Counted from the stretch's first letter, positions 1-7,029 are shown. The stretch is DNA of 15,263 nucleotides from an uncultured Collinsella sp. (GCA_902479205.1 CABSNX010000022.1:1-15263), one strand, 5' to 3'. Numbers and translations: made by a program. Notes: generated by a model not told the origin, from the letters alone.

Positions 1-7
1 GAGACAG
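1..7. other. Probable Tn5 mosaic-end remnant at contig edge
   Basis: The first seven bases, GAGACAG, equal the last seven bases of the Nextera/Tn5 mosaic end (AGATGTGTATAAGAGACAG). Seven bases alone would be weak evidence, but the opposite end of the window carries an unmistakable adapter. If this is adapter, genuine genomic sequence starts at base 8 and the last two codons of the edge gene are artefactual. Confidence 0.55.
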
Positions 8-1428
8 GCAGAGTAGTTGCCCGTGATGTAGCCGCCGCTAATAACCAGACTGCCATTTTTCTGTCCTTCATTGTGGCTAAAGGCAGCAATGCCGCCACCA
101 CCGTGACAACCGTTACCTTTGTGTCCTTCATCGGTATAGAACTGATATTTGTTGTTAGTAATGTAACCATTCGTAATGGTCACCATAGAGTCCTCAGCAC
201 AAATTCCCGCGCCATAACCGCTTTCATAATTATTTGTACCGTTACCGGAGATAATACCGCCAACCATGTTTACCGTAGAGTTCAGGGCATAAACGCCGCC
301 GCCACTGGGGGCATAGTTACCAGCGATTACGCCGTCAGAGATCTCCAGGGTTGAGTTGTCCATGGCAGCAATTCCAGCACCAGCACCATCTCTGCCCACA
401 GAAGCACCGCAAACGTATCCGCCACTCATGTTGACGGTAGAGCCGTTCTGGGCATAGATAAGGTGAGCAACGTTGCAATTTTCCTCTTGAGTAAGCACGC
501 CACTCTGAAGGTTAAACGTACCGCCCTTACCATTGGTGCCGAAAAGATTGATGAGACTCACTCTGTTGCTGCTGTTGCACGCCACGATGGCACCACCGAT
601 AGTCACTTCGTGTCTATAAAGAGCCTCAGTAGTGCTGGTACCGCCCTCATTAACAGACGATCCAGTTACGTAATAAATGAGCTTGTCCGGAATTTTAGAA
701 GTCTCATCGCAAACCACAGAGGCAAGGTTGGCATTTTTGCTGAGTGTGCTGTTAGAGCATTCAAAGTTGCTGGCCGTCGGATTGTCCACTGTAGCTTGCT
801 GACTGTCCATGACGGTTAGCGTTGCACCGCCGGTGATATTGAACAGGGATTGATTATCACTTGTATGTGTAATCTTGTGGCCGTTAAGGTCAATTACGGT
901 TTCGCCATGGTCGAACGTAATAGTGTCCGCGTACTCAAGATCCTCAGTGAGACGGTAGTTACCAGGCGTTCCGCCATTTCCGAATTGATTATGGATGCTG
1001 TTTTGATTTAGCAAGGTAAAGCCGTCCGCAGCGGTCGGCATGACATCATTCTCATCATTGGCTCCATCATCCACAGGCTGCTCGGCACTTTTGGCGCACG
1101 CATCATCAGACGGAAGGCCTACCGTGGCAGCGTCACCAGAGGTTTCGCCGCCCTCGGCGTCGTTGCTTTTCTGGTTTTCGGCGTCTTTGCCCGTGGAATT
1201 GTCCGCACCGGCTTCCTCGCCCAAAACGTTCTCGCCTGCACCGGCGTTCTTGTCTGCAACGGTCTCCACGGCCGCGCCCGTCTGATCATCGTTGGCAATG
1301 GCCTGCGAGATTGGAGGCATGACGAGCGACAGTACCAGGCTCAACACGGAGGCTCCGCACAAAACGCCTGCCAGTACACGGCGCGTCGCTTTTTTACTCT
1401 GCTTAGATTTGTCTGAATTCGCTTTCAT
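1..1428 (-). CDS. Secreted beta-helix surface protein (adhesin-like), C-terminus missing
   Basis: Open for 476 codons from ATG at 1428 to the window edge with no stop, so the C-terminus is absent. The start follows a strong GGAGGAG ribosome site 6 bases upstream. Residues 1-45 form a signal peptide: lysine/arginine-rich N-terminus (KSKQSKKATRR), hydrophobic core about 18-38, cleavage likely after AIA at 43-45. Residues 46-135 are an acidic, Asp/Glu/Gly/Ala-rich low-complexity linker. From about 135 the chain shows irregular Gly/Asn-rich turns typical of right-handed parallel beta-helix proteins, e.g. GGYVCGASVG, ISDGVIAGNY, MVGGIISGNG, ITNGYITNN, ISGGYITGNY, spaced roughly 25-45 residues. Such proteins in gut Coriobacteriia and Firmicutes are usually wall-anchored or exported adhesins or glycan-binding proteins; an LPXTG-type anchor would lie in the missing part. 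Base composition is clearly more AT-rich than in neighbouring genes. Exact ligand unknown. The last two codons (Cys-Leu) overlap probable adapter bases. Confidence 0.8.
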   Translation of the reverse strand, partial: MKANSDKSKQSKKATRRVLAGVLCGASVLSLVLSLVMPPISQAIANDDQTGAAVETVADKNAGAGENVLGEEAGADNSTGKDAENQKSNDAEGGETSGDAATVGLPSDDACAKSAEQPVDDGANDENDVMPTAADGFTLLNQNSIHNQFGNGGTPGNYRLTEDLEYADTITFDHGETVIDLNGHKITHTSDNQSLFNITGGATLTVMDSQQATVDNPTASNFECSNSTLSKNANLASVVCDETSKIPDKLIYYVTGSSVNEGGTSTTEALYRHEVTIGGAIVACNSSNRVSLINLFGTNGKGGTFNLQSGVLTQEENCNVAHLIYAQNGSTVNMSGGYVCGASVGRDGAGAGIAAMDNSTLEISDGVIAGNYAPSGGGVYALNSTVNMVGGIISGNGTNNYESGYGAGICAEDSMVTITNGYITNNKYQFYTDEGHKGNGCHGGGGIAAFSHNEGQKNGSLVISGGYITGNYSACL

Positions 1429-1518
1429 CGATGTCTCCTCCCCAAGAGACCGCGATCTTGCTCTTTCCCTATCAAACGTATCAGAGCAATCTGTAATTGC
1501 GCACGCTTAGTAATGAAT

Positions 1519-1548
1519 ATTGTAACGATTGTTTGAACATCTGGGCAA
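1519..1548 (-). promoter_or_regulatory. Candidate promoter of the surface protein gene
   Basis: On the minus strand TTGCCC (1543-1548) is followed by an 18-base spacer and TACAAT (1519-1524), matching a sigma-70 type promoter at 4 of 6 and 5 of 6 positions. It would give a leader of about 85 bases before the ATG at 1428. Other weak -35/-10 pairs exist in this AT-rich stretch, for example TTGTCA with TACAAA further upstream. Confidence 0.4.
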
Positions 1549-1770
1549 ATAAACCGATAGTTTTGTAGCGAATCGTCAATTCTCTTGACAATTGCTCAGA
1601 TTTATCTTCGTTTATTCGTTATCTATTTTTTGTTTCTACTGGTAATTTAGTTGCCCATCATTTTTTAATGGCATTAGATTTATTTGCACAACATTTTGCT
1701 CAAGAGTAAACATCCTGTAAACAGTCGAAAATTGACCATGAGCTGTAGGTCATTTACCGGGAGAAATACC

Positions 1771-1808
1771 CTACCAAACTGATGAGAATATCTTTAACTC
1801 ATCGGTAG
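1771..1808. repeat. Bulged inverted repeat (hairpin)
   Basis: CTACC (1771-1775) and GATGAG (1781-1786) pair with CTCATC (1798-1803) and GGTAG (1804-1808), giving 11 paired bases with a 5-base bulge and an 11-base loop. An alternative pairing also exists: GTAGG (1745-1749) with CCTAC (1770-1774), which would compete for the same bases. No clear T-tract follows on either strand, so this is not an obvious terminator. Confidence 0.4.
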
Positions 1809-1833
1809 TCAGAAGCGTAATGTTCAGACAACC

Positions 1834-1849
1834 ATATTGGTATATTGGT
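1834..1849. repeat. Tandem 8-base direct repeat
   Basis: ATATTGGT occurs twice back to back in the AT-rich intergenic region, 93 bases beyond the HAD stop. It could be a regulator site or chance in AT-rich DNA. Confidence 0.3.
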
Positions 1850-1895
1850 ATTTGCGCGCAGATTGCAGGCATCAACTCGCCCAAATCGCCTGAGG

Positions 1896-1928
1896 CCACC
1901 GCAAAGGCGCCTATCCCCATTGTGGCGG
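1896..1928 (-). repeat. Family 1 palindromic repeat, decayed copy
   Basis: Matches the 33-base family 1 element found at 2858, 4448 and 14899 at 28 of 33 positions. Two of the five changes break stem pairs and one turns an A-T pair into a G-T wobble, so the hairpin is weakened. It lies 13 bases past the HAD phosphatase stop, in the same orientation as the intact copies. Confidence 0.65.
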
Positions 1929-1941
1929 TTCTCCCCCGGCG

Positions 1942-2763
1942 CTACAGCAGATGCTCCTCGATAAAGATCGCGATGCCGTCTTTGTCGTTGCTCGCGGTTA
2001 CAAAATCAGCTGCGGCGCGGGTGGCGTCGCTGCCGTTTGCCATGGCCACGCCCACGCCGGCGTCGGCCACCATGCAGGTGTCGTTATCGGCATCGCCAAA
2101 CACGCAAATGTTCTCGAGCTCCATGTCGTTGAGCTCCGCCACGCGCACAAGGCCGCGCGTCTTGGACACGCGCGGATCCATGAACTCGTAGAGCCGCTGC
2201 GTGGTTTGCAGAGCCGCCGCCTTAACAGTGTTATCGGCAAACGTCGACGCCCGCTCAATCACCCGCGGCATTACCTCGGGCGCCATGGTAAACATCACCT
2301 TGGGCTGCGGCTCGCGCAAAAACTCGGAAAAGTCGACCACCTTGTAGGGCACGCCGTCGACACGCGACAAGTGCTCGACGCACGCATTGCTCTCGGGCAC
2401 ATAGAGCACGCCGTCCCGAGGGCAAACGGGCGTTGCCGGCAGGTCTGCCATGTGCTCGCAAATGCGCGCGATGGTCTCGCCCGGCAGCGGATAGCTCAGC
2501 TCGTTGATGCCGTGCGCACGATCGATGACTTCGGCGCCGCCGCAGCCCACCAGCACGTCTACCAGGCCTTCGATACCCCAGAGCCCAAACATGGCCTCGG
2601 TCGCCTGGGCGTCGCGCCCGGTGCACAGGCCAAAGAGCACGCCGCGCTCGCGCAGAGCGCGAATCGCCGCCACGGTGCACGGGGACACCGTGTGCTGGCT
2701 CGTGAGCAGCGTGCCGTCGATATCGCAGAGTACGGCTTTAATGTGGCTGAAGGTGGTGTCCAT
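1942..2763 (-). CDS. Cof-type HAD-superfamily phosphatase
   Basis: 273-residue cytoplasmic hydrolase of the Cof/HAD-IIB group, which dephosphorylate small sugar phosphates, flavin or cofactor phosphates using an aspartyl-phosphate intermediate and Mg2+. All HAD motifs are present: motif I DIDGTLL with nucleophile D14 and acid/base D16, motif II LCTGRD with T49, motif III lysine K201 (VSKTRG), and motif IV FGDADND at 222-228. The long insert between motifs II and III (about 60-190) is the C2B cap. Length fits the family. The start at 2763 is chosen because AGAAAGG lies 7-8 bases upstream and the next residues lead straight into motif I; the frame stays open to 2931 but that extension runs through a dispersed repeat and lacks a good ribosome site. 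GDADND replaces the more usual GDGxND. Substrate cannot be read from sequence. It appears to be a single-gene unit. Confidence 0.9.
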   Translation of the reverse strand: MDTTFSHIKAVLCDIDGTLLTSQHTVSPCTVAAIRALRERGVLFGLCTGRDAQATEAMFGLWGIEGLVDVLVGCGGAEVIDRAHGINELSYPLPGETIARICEHMADLPATPVCPRDGVLYVPESNACVEHLSRVDGVPYKVVDFSEFLREPQPKVMFTMAPEVMPRVIERASTFADNTVKAAALQTTQRLYEFMDPRVSKTRGLVRVAELNDMELENICVFGDADNDTCMVADAGVGVAMANGSDATRAAADFVTASNDKDGIAIFIEEHLL

Positions 2764-2818
2764 GGGGGCCTTTCTGGGTTGTGCGACGGTGCTGGATGAG
2801 GTCGAAAGTGGTGTACAT

Positions 2819-2849
2819 GGTATACCAAGGCGCAGGCGCGGCCCGTCAA
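2819..2849 (-). promoter_or_regulatory. Weak promoter candidate for the HAD gene
   Basis: On the minus strand TTGACG (2844-2849) is followed by TATACC (2819-2824) with a 19-base spacer, longer than the usual 17. The -10 overlaps the perfect 8-base palindrome GGTATACC (2819-2826). The leader would be about 50 bases. Confidence 0.3.
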
Positions 2850-2857
2850 AGCAAAAA

Positions 2858-2890
2858 CCACCACAAAGGTGCCTGGCCCCTTTGTGGTGG
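2858..2890 (-). repeat. Family 1 palindromic repeat, copy A
   Basis: Arms CCACCACAAAGG (2858-2869) and CCTTTGTGGTGG (2879-2890) are perfectly complementary over 12 bp around a 9-base loop. On the minus strand the stem is followed by TTTTTGC, so it could end transcripts coming from the MFS gene. It shares the left flank CAAAGCAAAAA with copy B at 4448. One loop base differs from copies B and C (G for T at 2876). Confidence 0.85.
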
Positions 2891-2921
2891 CCGAACCCGA
2901 AGGGTGGCCTGGCCGGAGCGC

Positions 2922-2986
2922 AAACCATCACAACATTCGACGTTTTTCGGCAAAATCGCGATTTTCATTGAATGTTGTGATGGTTT
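2922..2986 (-). repeat. Family 2 long palindromic repeat, copy 1
   Basis: The 17-base arms AAACCATCACAACATTC (2922-2938) and its exact complement (2970-2986) enclose a 31-base partly self-complementary centre. The right arm ends at the base before the TAA stop of the MFS gene. The centre (GACGTTTTTCGGCAAAATC on the plus strand) shows it lies in the opposite orientation to copies 2 and 3. It may act as a 3' hairpin for the MFS transcript. Confidence 0.85.
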
Positions 2987-4273
2987 TTACTGCCTTGCGG
3001 CACGATCAAAATGTCGGCGTCCAAACAGCAGCAACGCCGCGGGAACCGCCGTCACGACCATGCCCGCCCCGATGAGCGTCTGCTGCACACCAAACGTCGC
3101 CGCCAGCCACGGGGCAATCGCCAGCGGGGCCACGCCGGCGAACATGTTGCCAAAGCCCATGACCGAGTTGACGCGACCGAGCTGCTCGAGCGGAGCCGTC
3201 GTTTGCACGATCGTGTTGTGGAGCGGGTTGACGACGCCCCAGGCCACGCCAAGGACAATCTGGCCGACAAGGGCTACGCCCACGTACGGCGTCCCCACAT
3301 AGAGCAGACTTCCCAGGCCCACGGACATAAGTGCCACGAGCAGCGTTTTAAGGTTAACCAAGTGCGGCGGCAAACGGAGCGCGGCCACGGCGCCCAGCAC
3401 CGCGCCCACGCCCGAGGCCGACGAGAGCCAGCCCATCCATTCGACACCGACGTGCAGGACATCACGGTAGAAGAACGACTCCAGCGGATCGAAGGCACCG
3501 TAGCCAAAGTTCGAGAGGAAGATGATGCAGAACAGCAAGGCGAGGATACTGTTGGTGAAGACTGTCTTGATGCTTGTCGCGAAGGTGACGCGGGCGAACG
3601 TGCTGGGGTTGGAGCTTTGGCTGGCAGTACTTGCCGTTGCACCGCTTTCCGCGAGATCGCTTTCGCGCGCGGCGACGCGACCCGCTTGCGGCCTAAAGCC
3701 CCAACCGGCAATGAACGCCAACGCGGCAAAGAGCATCATGAGCACGAACACCGCGCGTGACGATGTAGCCGCCGCAATAAAACCGCCCAGTGTGGGGCCG
3801 ACGATAATGCTCACGTTAGAGAACATGGTTATAGCGGAGTTGATGTCTTTGAGCTCGACGGGGTCGTCGGTGAGATATGCCGGGTAGGACGTGGCTATGG
3901 ATTGGGCGAATCCCATCACAAAACCTAGGAGCGCCGCGCCGGCAAGGACTGTTCCGGTCGCGCTGCCAAAGGCGATAATCGTCACGCCAGTTGCCAATGT
4001 ACCGACGATGCTCAGCAAGAAATGGCGGCGCGGACCCCATGCGTCGAGCGCAGCGCCGCCCGCAAAGGATCCCAGGATCACAAATACATTCATAAACAGG
4101 ACGGCCAGCGATGTCGCCACGACCGAGGCATCGTCTGCATAGGTAAGCGTTCCGATGACGCCGATGAAGTAGCTGGTCTGAAAACCGGTGTAGATGAGAA
4201 AGCGCATCGCCACCAGGCGCTTAGCCTGCACGGACAGCGATGATTGAGGCTTTGAGAAAAGAGGGGCAAGCAT
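2987..4273 (-). CDS. MFS transporter
   Basis: 428-residue inner-membrane protein of the major facilitator superfamily, with about 12 hydrophobic helices. The loop after helix 2 carries a motif-A-like GGAALDAWGPRRHF, with the Gly, Asp and Arg residues characteristic of the family. A second motif-like region, ALRLPPHLVNLKT, sits in the second half. The central loop near residues 200-225 is Ser/Ala/Thr-rich, as usual between the two six-helix halves. Sequence style (GxxxD at helix 5, VNPLHNTIVQTTAPLEQLGRVNS near helix 10) resembles DHA3/macrolide-type exporters such as MefA-like or enterobactin-exporter-like pumps, so efflux is more likely than uptake; substrate unknown. Start 4273 is chosen for its AAGGAG site 6 bases upstream; the frame continues to 4312 without a comparable site. 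The stop abuts a family 2 hairpin. No regulator gene is adjacent. Confidence 0.85.
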   Translation of the reverse strand: MLAPLFSKPQSSLSVQAKRLVAMRFLIYTGFQTSYFIGVIGTLTYADDASVVATSLAVLFMNVFVILGSFAGGAALDAWGPRRHFLLSIVGTLATGVTIIAFGSATGTVLAGAALLGFVMGFAQSIATSYPAYLTDDPVELKDINSAITMFSNVSIIVGPTLGGFIAAATSSRAVFVLMMLFAALAFIAGWGFRPQAGRVAARESDLAESGATASTASQSSNPSTFARVTFATSIKTVFTNSILALLFCIIFLSNFGYGAFDPLESFFYRDVLHVGVEWMGWLSSASGVGAVLGAVAALRLPPHLVNLKTLLVALMSVGLGSLLYVGTPYVGVALVGQIVLGVAWGVVNPLHNTIVQTTAPLEQLGRVNSVMGFGNMFAGVAPLAIAPWLAATFGVQQTLIGAGMVVTAVPAALLLFGRRHFDRAARQ

Positions 4274-4300
4274 GGAGACTCCTTGTTTCATACGAATGCG

Positions 4301-4323
4301 GACGGCGGGCATTCGCCACCGTC
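4301..4323 (-). promoter_or_regulatory. Inverted repeat in the MFS leader
   Basis: On the minus strand GACGGTGG (4316-4323) pairs with CCGCCGTC (4301-4308), 8 bp with one T-G wobble and a 7-base loop, ending 27 bases before the chosen MFS start. It could be an operator dyad or a 5' mRNA stem. No clear sigma-70 pair was seen in a fitting position. Confidence 0.3.
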
Positions 4324-4402
4324 TGTCAAATCAATCTATCCGCACGAAACATTAAGGACGCATCAAGCCCCTTCTCTCCGTTTTTCGCCCGTCATGAACT
4401 AC

Positions 4403-4439
4403 TTGGTAGATTGTAAGGCATGTCCCACACATCTACCAA
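4403..4439. repeat. Inverted repeat between the MFS and moaC-mobB genes
   Basis: TTGGTAGAT (4403-4411) and ATCTACCAA (4431-4439) are perfectly complementary over 9 bp with a 19-base loop. It ends only 8 bases from family 1 copy B, so the two hairpins stand side by side. Could be an operator for the MFS gene or part of a compound repeat. Confidence 0.45.
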
Positions 4440-4447
4440 AGCAAAAA

Positions 4448-4480
4448 CCACCACAAAGGTGCCTGTCCCCTTTGTGGTGG
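4448..4480 (-). repeat. Family 1 palindromic repeat, copy B (possible terminator)
   Basis: Perfect 12-bp arms CCACCACAAAGG and CCTTTGTGGTGG around a 9-base loop. On the minus strand it is followed directly by TTTTTGCTTT, the form of a rho-independent terminator, and it lies 58 bases past the moaC-mobB stop. Between that stop and the repeat there is a second segment (minus strand AAAAAGGGACAGGTTTG, about 4514-4530) that shares the GGGACAGG core with the loop of this family. Confidence 0.85.
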
Positions 4481-4538
4481 AAATAACGTTTGCCCAGATA
4501 AAACCTGCCAAAACAAACCTGTCCCTTTTTGACTGGTT

Positions 4539-5837
4539 TTAGGCCAGATGATCTTGGATAAGGTCGCAGATGGCTCGAGCGTCGTTGATGTTGATGGCTC
4601 GGGTCGCAAAGCCGGCGTCGAAGGCCTGACGCGCCAGGGCCTCATTGCAGGCAAGGGCCAGTGTGTGACCGTCGACCAGGTCGAGCGAGCTCTTGCCGCG
4701 CAGACGGTCGACACCGGAGCGCGCGACCACGATGTTGTCGAAGCCCTCGGTCTTGTAGCCCTCGATGATCACCACGTCGACGTCGTTGTAGCGCGACAGC
4801 AGCTCGCGCGCGGGCATCTCGTCCTCCTCGCGCGTGTCGGCGTACTCCGCCCAGCGCGTGGCGCAGATGAGACCCACGTGCTTGGATCCGGCTTGGTGAT
4901 GGCGCCACGTATCCTTAGCGGGCACATCGATATCAAAGCCGTGGTGCCCGTGATGCTTGAGTGAACCCACGCGCAGACCGCGGCGGGTGAGCTCGGCGAT
5001 AACCTTCTCGACGAGCGTGGTCTTGCCCGAATTTTGGTAGCCGATAAACGCGATCGCGGGGACGGCCGGGGCCGGAACTGCGGGCGCGACGGCGACGGGT
5101 GCGCTCACGGGTGCGTCGCCCGCGGCTCCCACGGACTCAACAGCAGCAACCTGACGCTCTGCACGATCCCACACGCCCGAGCGGCCGCCCTCCTTGTGCA
5201 GCAGGCGAACGTCGACGATCTCCATGCCGCGATCGACGGCCTTGCACATGTCATAGATGGTCAGACACGCGGCACTCGCGCCGGTCAGAGCCTCCATCTC
5301 GATACCCGTCTTGCCCGTCACGCCGGCCGTAACCAGTACGTGAAAGCCAACCTGCCCGTCCGCGCGCGCCGGTGCCCAGCCCTCGGGCACATCCTCGGCA
5401 GGCGTTCCCGCCGAAGCGATGGGCGCAATATCGCACTTGCTCTTGGTAATGAGCAACGGATGGCACATGGGAATGATGTCGCTCGTGCGTTTGATGGCCA
5501 TGATGCCCGCCACGCGCGCGCAGGCAAGCACGTCGCCCTTCTTGGCGCGGTCCTGTAGCACCATGGCCTGCGTCTCGGGATGCATGAGGATGGTGCCCTC
5601 GGCGATGGCGATGCGATGCGTCTCGGCCTTGTCGGACACGTCGACCATGCGAACCTCGCCCTTGGCGTCCACATGCGTCAGCTCGTCGCGACGGGCGTCG
5701 CGGGCGGGCTCGGTGGCAGCGCTGACAGACGGCTGCGCGGGCGCGGCGGCGTTACCGGCCGCAGCCGTGACTTTGTGGGCAGACATCGCGGCCCTGCGAG
5801 CGGCCTTGGTGGCATCGGCGTACCTGCTCTTGGCCAT
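4539..5837 (-). CDS. moaC-mobB: MoaC-MobB fusion: cyclic pyranopterin monophosphate synthase plus guanine-dinucleotide adaptor domain
   Basis: 432 residues with two enzyme modules. Residues 1-50 are an Ala-rich extension. Residues about 52-223 are MoaC, which with MoaA converts GTP (via 3',8-cH2GTP) to cyclic pyranopterin monophosphate; signature stretches are KRTSDIIPMCHPL (116-128), TGKTGIEMEALTGAS (174-188), LTIYDMCKAVDR (192-203) and HKEGGRSG (214-221). A Pro/Ala/Val linker (224-260) leads to a MobB-type P-loop GTPase, with Walker A GYQNSGKTT at 266-274, SLKHHGHHGFDID next, and VIIEGYKTEG later. MobB assists attachment of a guanine nucleotide to molybdopterin, so the fusion joins an early and a late step of molybdenum cofactor synthesis. 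The start at 5837 has GGAGG 8 bases upstream, inside the end of moaA, and only 4 bases separate the two genes, implying translational coupling. Each module alone matches normal family length, so this is a true fusion rather than a frameshift product. Confidence 0.93.
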   Translation of the reverse strand: MAKSRYADATKAARRAAMSAHKVTAAAGNAAAPAQPSVSAATEPARDARRDELTHVDAKGEVRMVDVSDKAETHRIAIAEGTILMHPETQAMVLQDRAKKGDVLACARVAGIMAIKRTSDIIPMCHPLLITKSKCDIAPIASAGTPAEDVPEGWAPARADGQVGFHVLVTAGVTGKTGIEMEALTGASAACLTIYDMCKAVDRGMEIVDVRLLHKEGGRSGVWDRAERQVAAVESVGAAGDAPVSAPVAVAPAVPAPAVPAIAFIGYQNSGKTTLVEKVIAELTRRGLRVGSLKHHGHHGFDIDVPAKDTWRHHQAGSKHVGLICATRWAEYADTREEDEMPARELLSRYNDVDVVIIEGYKTEGFDNIVVARSGVDRLRGKSSLDLVDGHTLALACNEALARQAFDAGFATRAININDARAICDLIQDHLA

Positions 5838-5841
5838 ATGA

Positions 5842-6897
5842 TCATCCTCCGATTTGGGACATAAATCGTTGCGTGCCCTCAATTATCGCGTGTTCCTGCG
5901 GTTTGTGGGCCACGGCATCGCGCCAAATCGAAAGTACCTGCATATCATCACCACGACGCAGCGCCTCACGCACCGAATACTCGGCATCGCTGAACAGGCA
6001 CGGACGCACGTTGCCATCGGCCGTCAGGCGCAGACGGTTGCAATTCGCGCAAAAATGGTTGGACATAGCGCTAATAAAGCCAACTGTTCCCGCCGCACCC
6101 GGAAAGTGCCAATAGCGCGCAGGGCCCGCGCCGGCAGGAGCGTCGTTGATGTCGAGCGGCTCGAGCTCGCCCAGTCCCGCCGCGGCGGCCCCGGCATTGA
6201 TGCGCGCCCGCAGCTCGTCGCTCGGCACGGTATCGCTCGCGTCCCACAGCTCGGGATTGAGCGCGGGCGCATGCGGGTCCACAGCGCAATGCGAGCTCGT
6301 GCGCTCGTCGCCAATGGGCATATATTCGATAAAGCGCAGGTGAATGGGGCGATCGAGCATGAGCCGCGCAAGGGCCGCCACATCCTGGTTGAGCCGGCGC
6401 ACAACAACGCAGTTGACCTTAACGGGCTCAAAGCCCCAAGCCAGCGCCGCGTCGATGCCAGCCATGGTCTGCTCGAGTCGACCCAGGCGCGTGATCTTTC
6501 CAAACAGCGTAGGGTCGAGCGTGTCGAGCGAAATGTTGACGCGGTTAAGCCCGGCATCTTTGAGCTGCGGCGCCAACTTGGGAAGCAGGGCGCCGTTGGT
6601 GGTGAGCGAGATGTCCTCGATCTGCGGAATCGCGCGAATGTCACGAATGAGCGGGATGATACGGCGGCTGACCAGCGGCTCGCCACCCGTCAGGCGCACG
6701 CGGCAAATGCCCTCCCCCGCCACCAATCGCACAAAGTGGGCGATTTCCTCGACACTGAGCAGCTCGTCGTGTGCACGGGGCGCCACGCCATCGGCCGGCA
6801 TGCAATAGATGCAGCGGAAATTGCACTTGTCGGTCACGGCAATGCGCAGGTAGTTGATATCGCGGCCAAAGCCGTCATGTTGCACGTGCCCGTCCAC
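5842..6897 (-). CDS. moaA: GTP 3',8-cyclase MoaA (radical SAM)
   Basis: 351 residues; first enzyme of molybdenum cofactor synthesis, converting GTP to 3',8-cyclo-7,8-dihydro-GTP in the cytoplasm. The N-terminal [4Fe-4S] radical-SAM motif is CNFRCIYC (C25, C29, C32), followed by RLTGGEPLV, LTTNGALL and NISLDTLD. The C-terminal second cluster is formed by FCANCNRLRLTADG and the later RPCLF, and the chain ends in the Gly-Gly tail that MoaA needs for activity. The start is GTG at 6897 with a GGGGAGGG site 4-5 bases upstream; no ATG fits better. Slightly longer than the typical ~330 residues. It heads an operon with the downstream moaC-mobB gene, whose ribosome site lies within the last moaA codons. 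moaE, moaD, moeA and a molybdoenzyme are not in this window. Confidence 0.97.
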   Translation of the reverse strand: MDGHVQHDGFGRDINYLRIAVTDKCNFRCIYCMPADGVAPRAHDELLSVEEIAHFVRLVAGEGICRVRLTGGEPLVSRRIIPLIRDIRAIPQIEDISLTTNGALLPKLAPQLKDAGLNRVNISLDTLDPTLFGKITRLGRLEQTMAGIDAALAWGFEPVKVNCVVVRRLNQDVAALARLMLDRPIHLRFIEYMPIGDERTSSHCAVDPHAPALNPELWDASDTVPSDELRARINAGAAAAGLGELEPLDINDAPAGAGPARYWHFPGAAGTVGFISAMSNHFCANCNRLRLTADGNVRPCLFSDAEYSVREALRRGDDMQVLSIWRDAVAHKPQEHAIIEGTQRFMSQIGG

Positions 6898-6937
6898 GCA
6901 GCCCTCCCCTCGCGCGGCGTTTTATTCTTCGGAAAAC

Positions 6938-6943
6938 ATAATA
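6938..6943 (-). promoter_or_regulatory. Candidate -10 box of the moaA operon
   Basis: TATTAT on the minus strand, about 40 bases before the GTG start, matches the -10 consensus at 5 of 6 positions. The expected -35 position shows no good match, so it is weak or needs an activator. No molybdenum-cofactor riboswitch fold was recognised in this leader. Confidence 0.3.
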
Positions 6944-7029
6944 CCCCACGAGAGAATCATGCCGACACCCGTACGACAGGACAGGTCGCTTCGAGCAAAA
7001 CGGACTTTCCAAGCCCATCCTCAGCACAG

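Larger units (their letters stand above)
1429..1941. other. AT-rich intergenic region without a credible gene
   Basis: About 510 bases between the surface protein start and the HAD phosphatase stop. No ORF here has a plausible ribosome site and protein-like composition. It holds a promoter candidate for the surface protein, a bulged hairpin, a short tandem repeat and a decayed family 1 palindrome next to the HAD stop, each listed separately. The A+T content is high compared with the rest of the window. Confidence 0.6.

Noticed and set aside
73..1510. Several short plus-strand frames (73-354, 463-819, 1040-1285, 1292-1510)
   Set aside because: All lie opposite or just outside the surface protein gene, which has a signal peptide, a strong ribosome site and repeat logic. 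The short frames have none of these.
2764..2931. N-terminal extension of the HAD phosphatase to 2931
   Set aside because: The extra codons read through family 1 copy A and a promoter-like stretch; the start at 2763 has a ribosome site and leads directly into motif I.
6898..7029. Molybdenum cofactor riboswitch upstream of moaA
   Set aside because: I could not find the conserved stems of that riboswitch; only a -10-like box was seen. A covariance search would decide.
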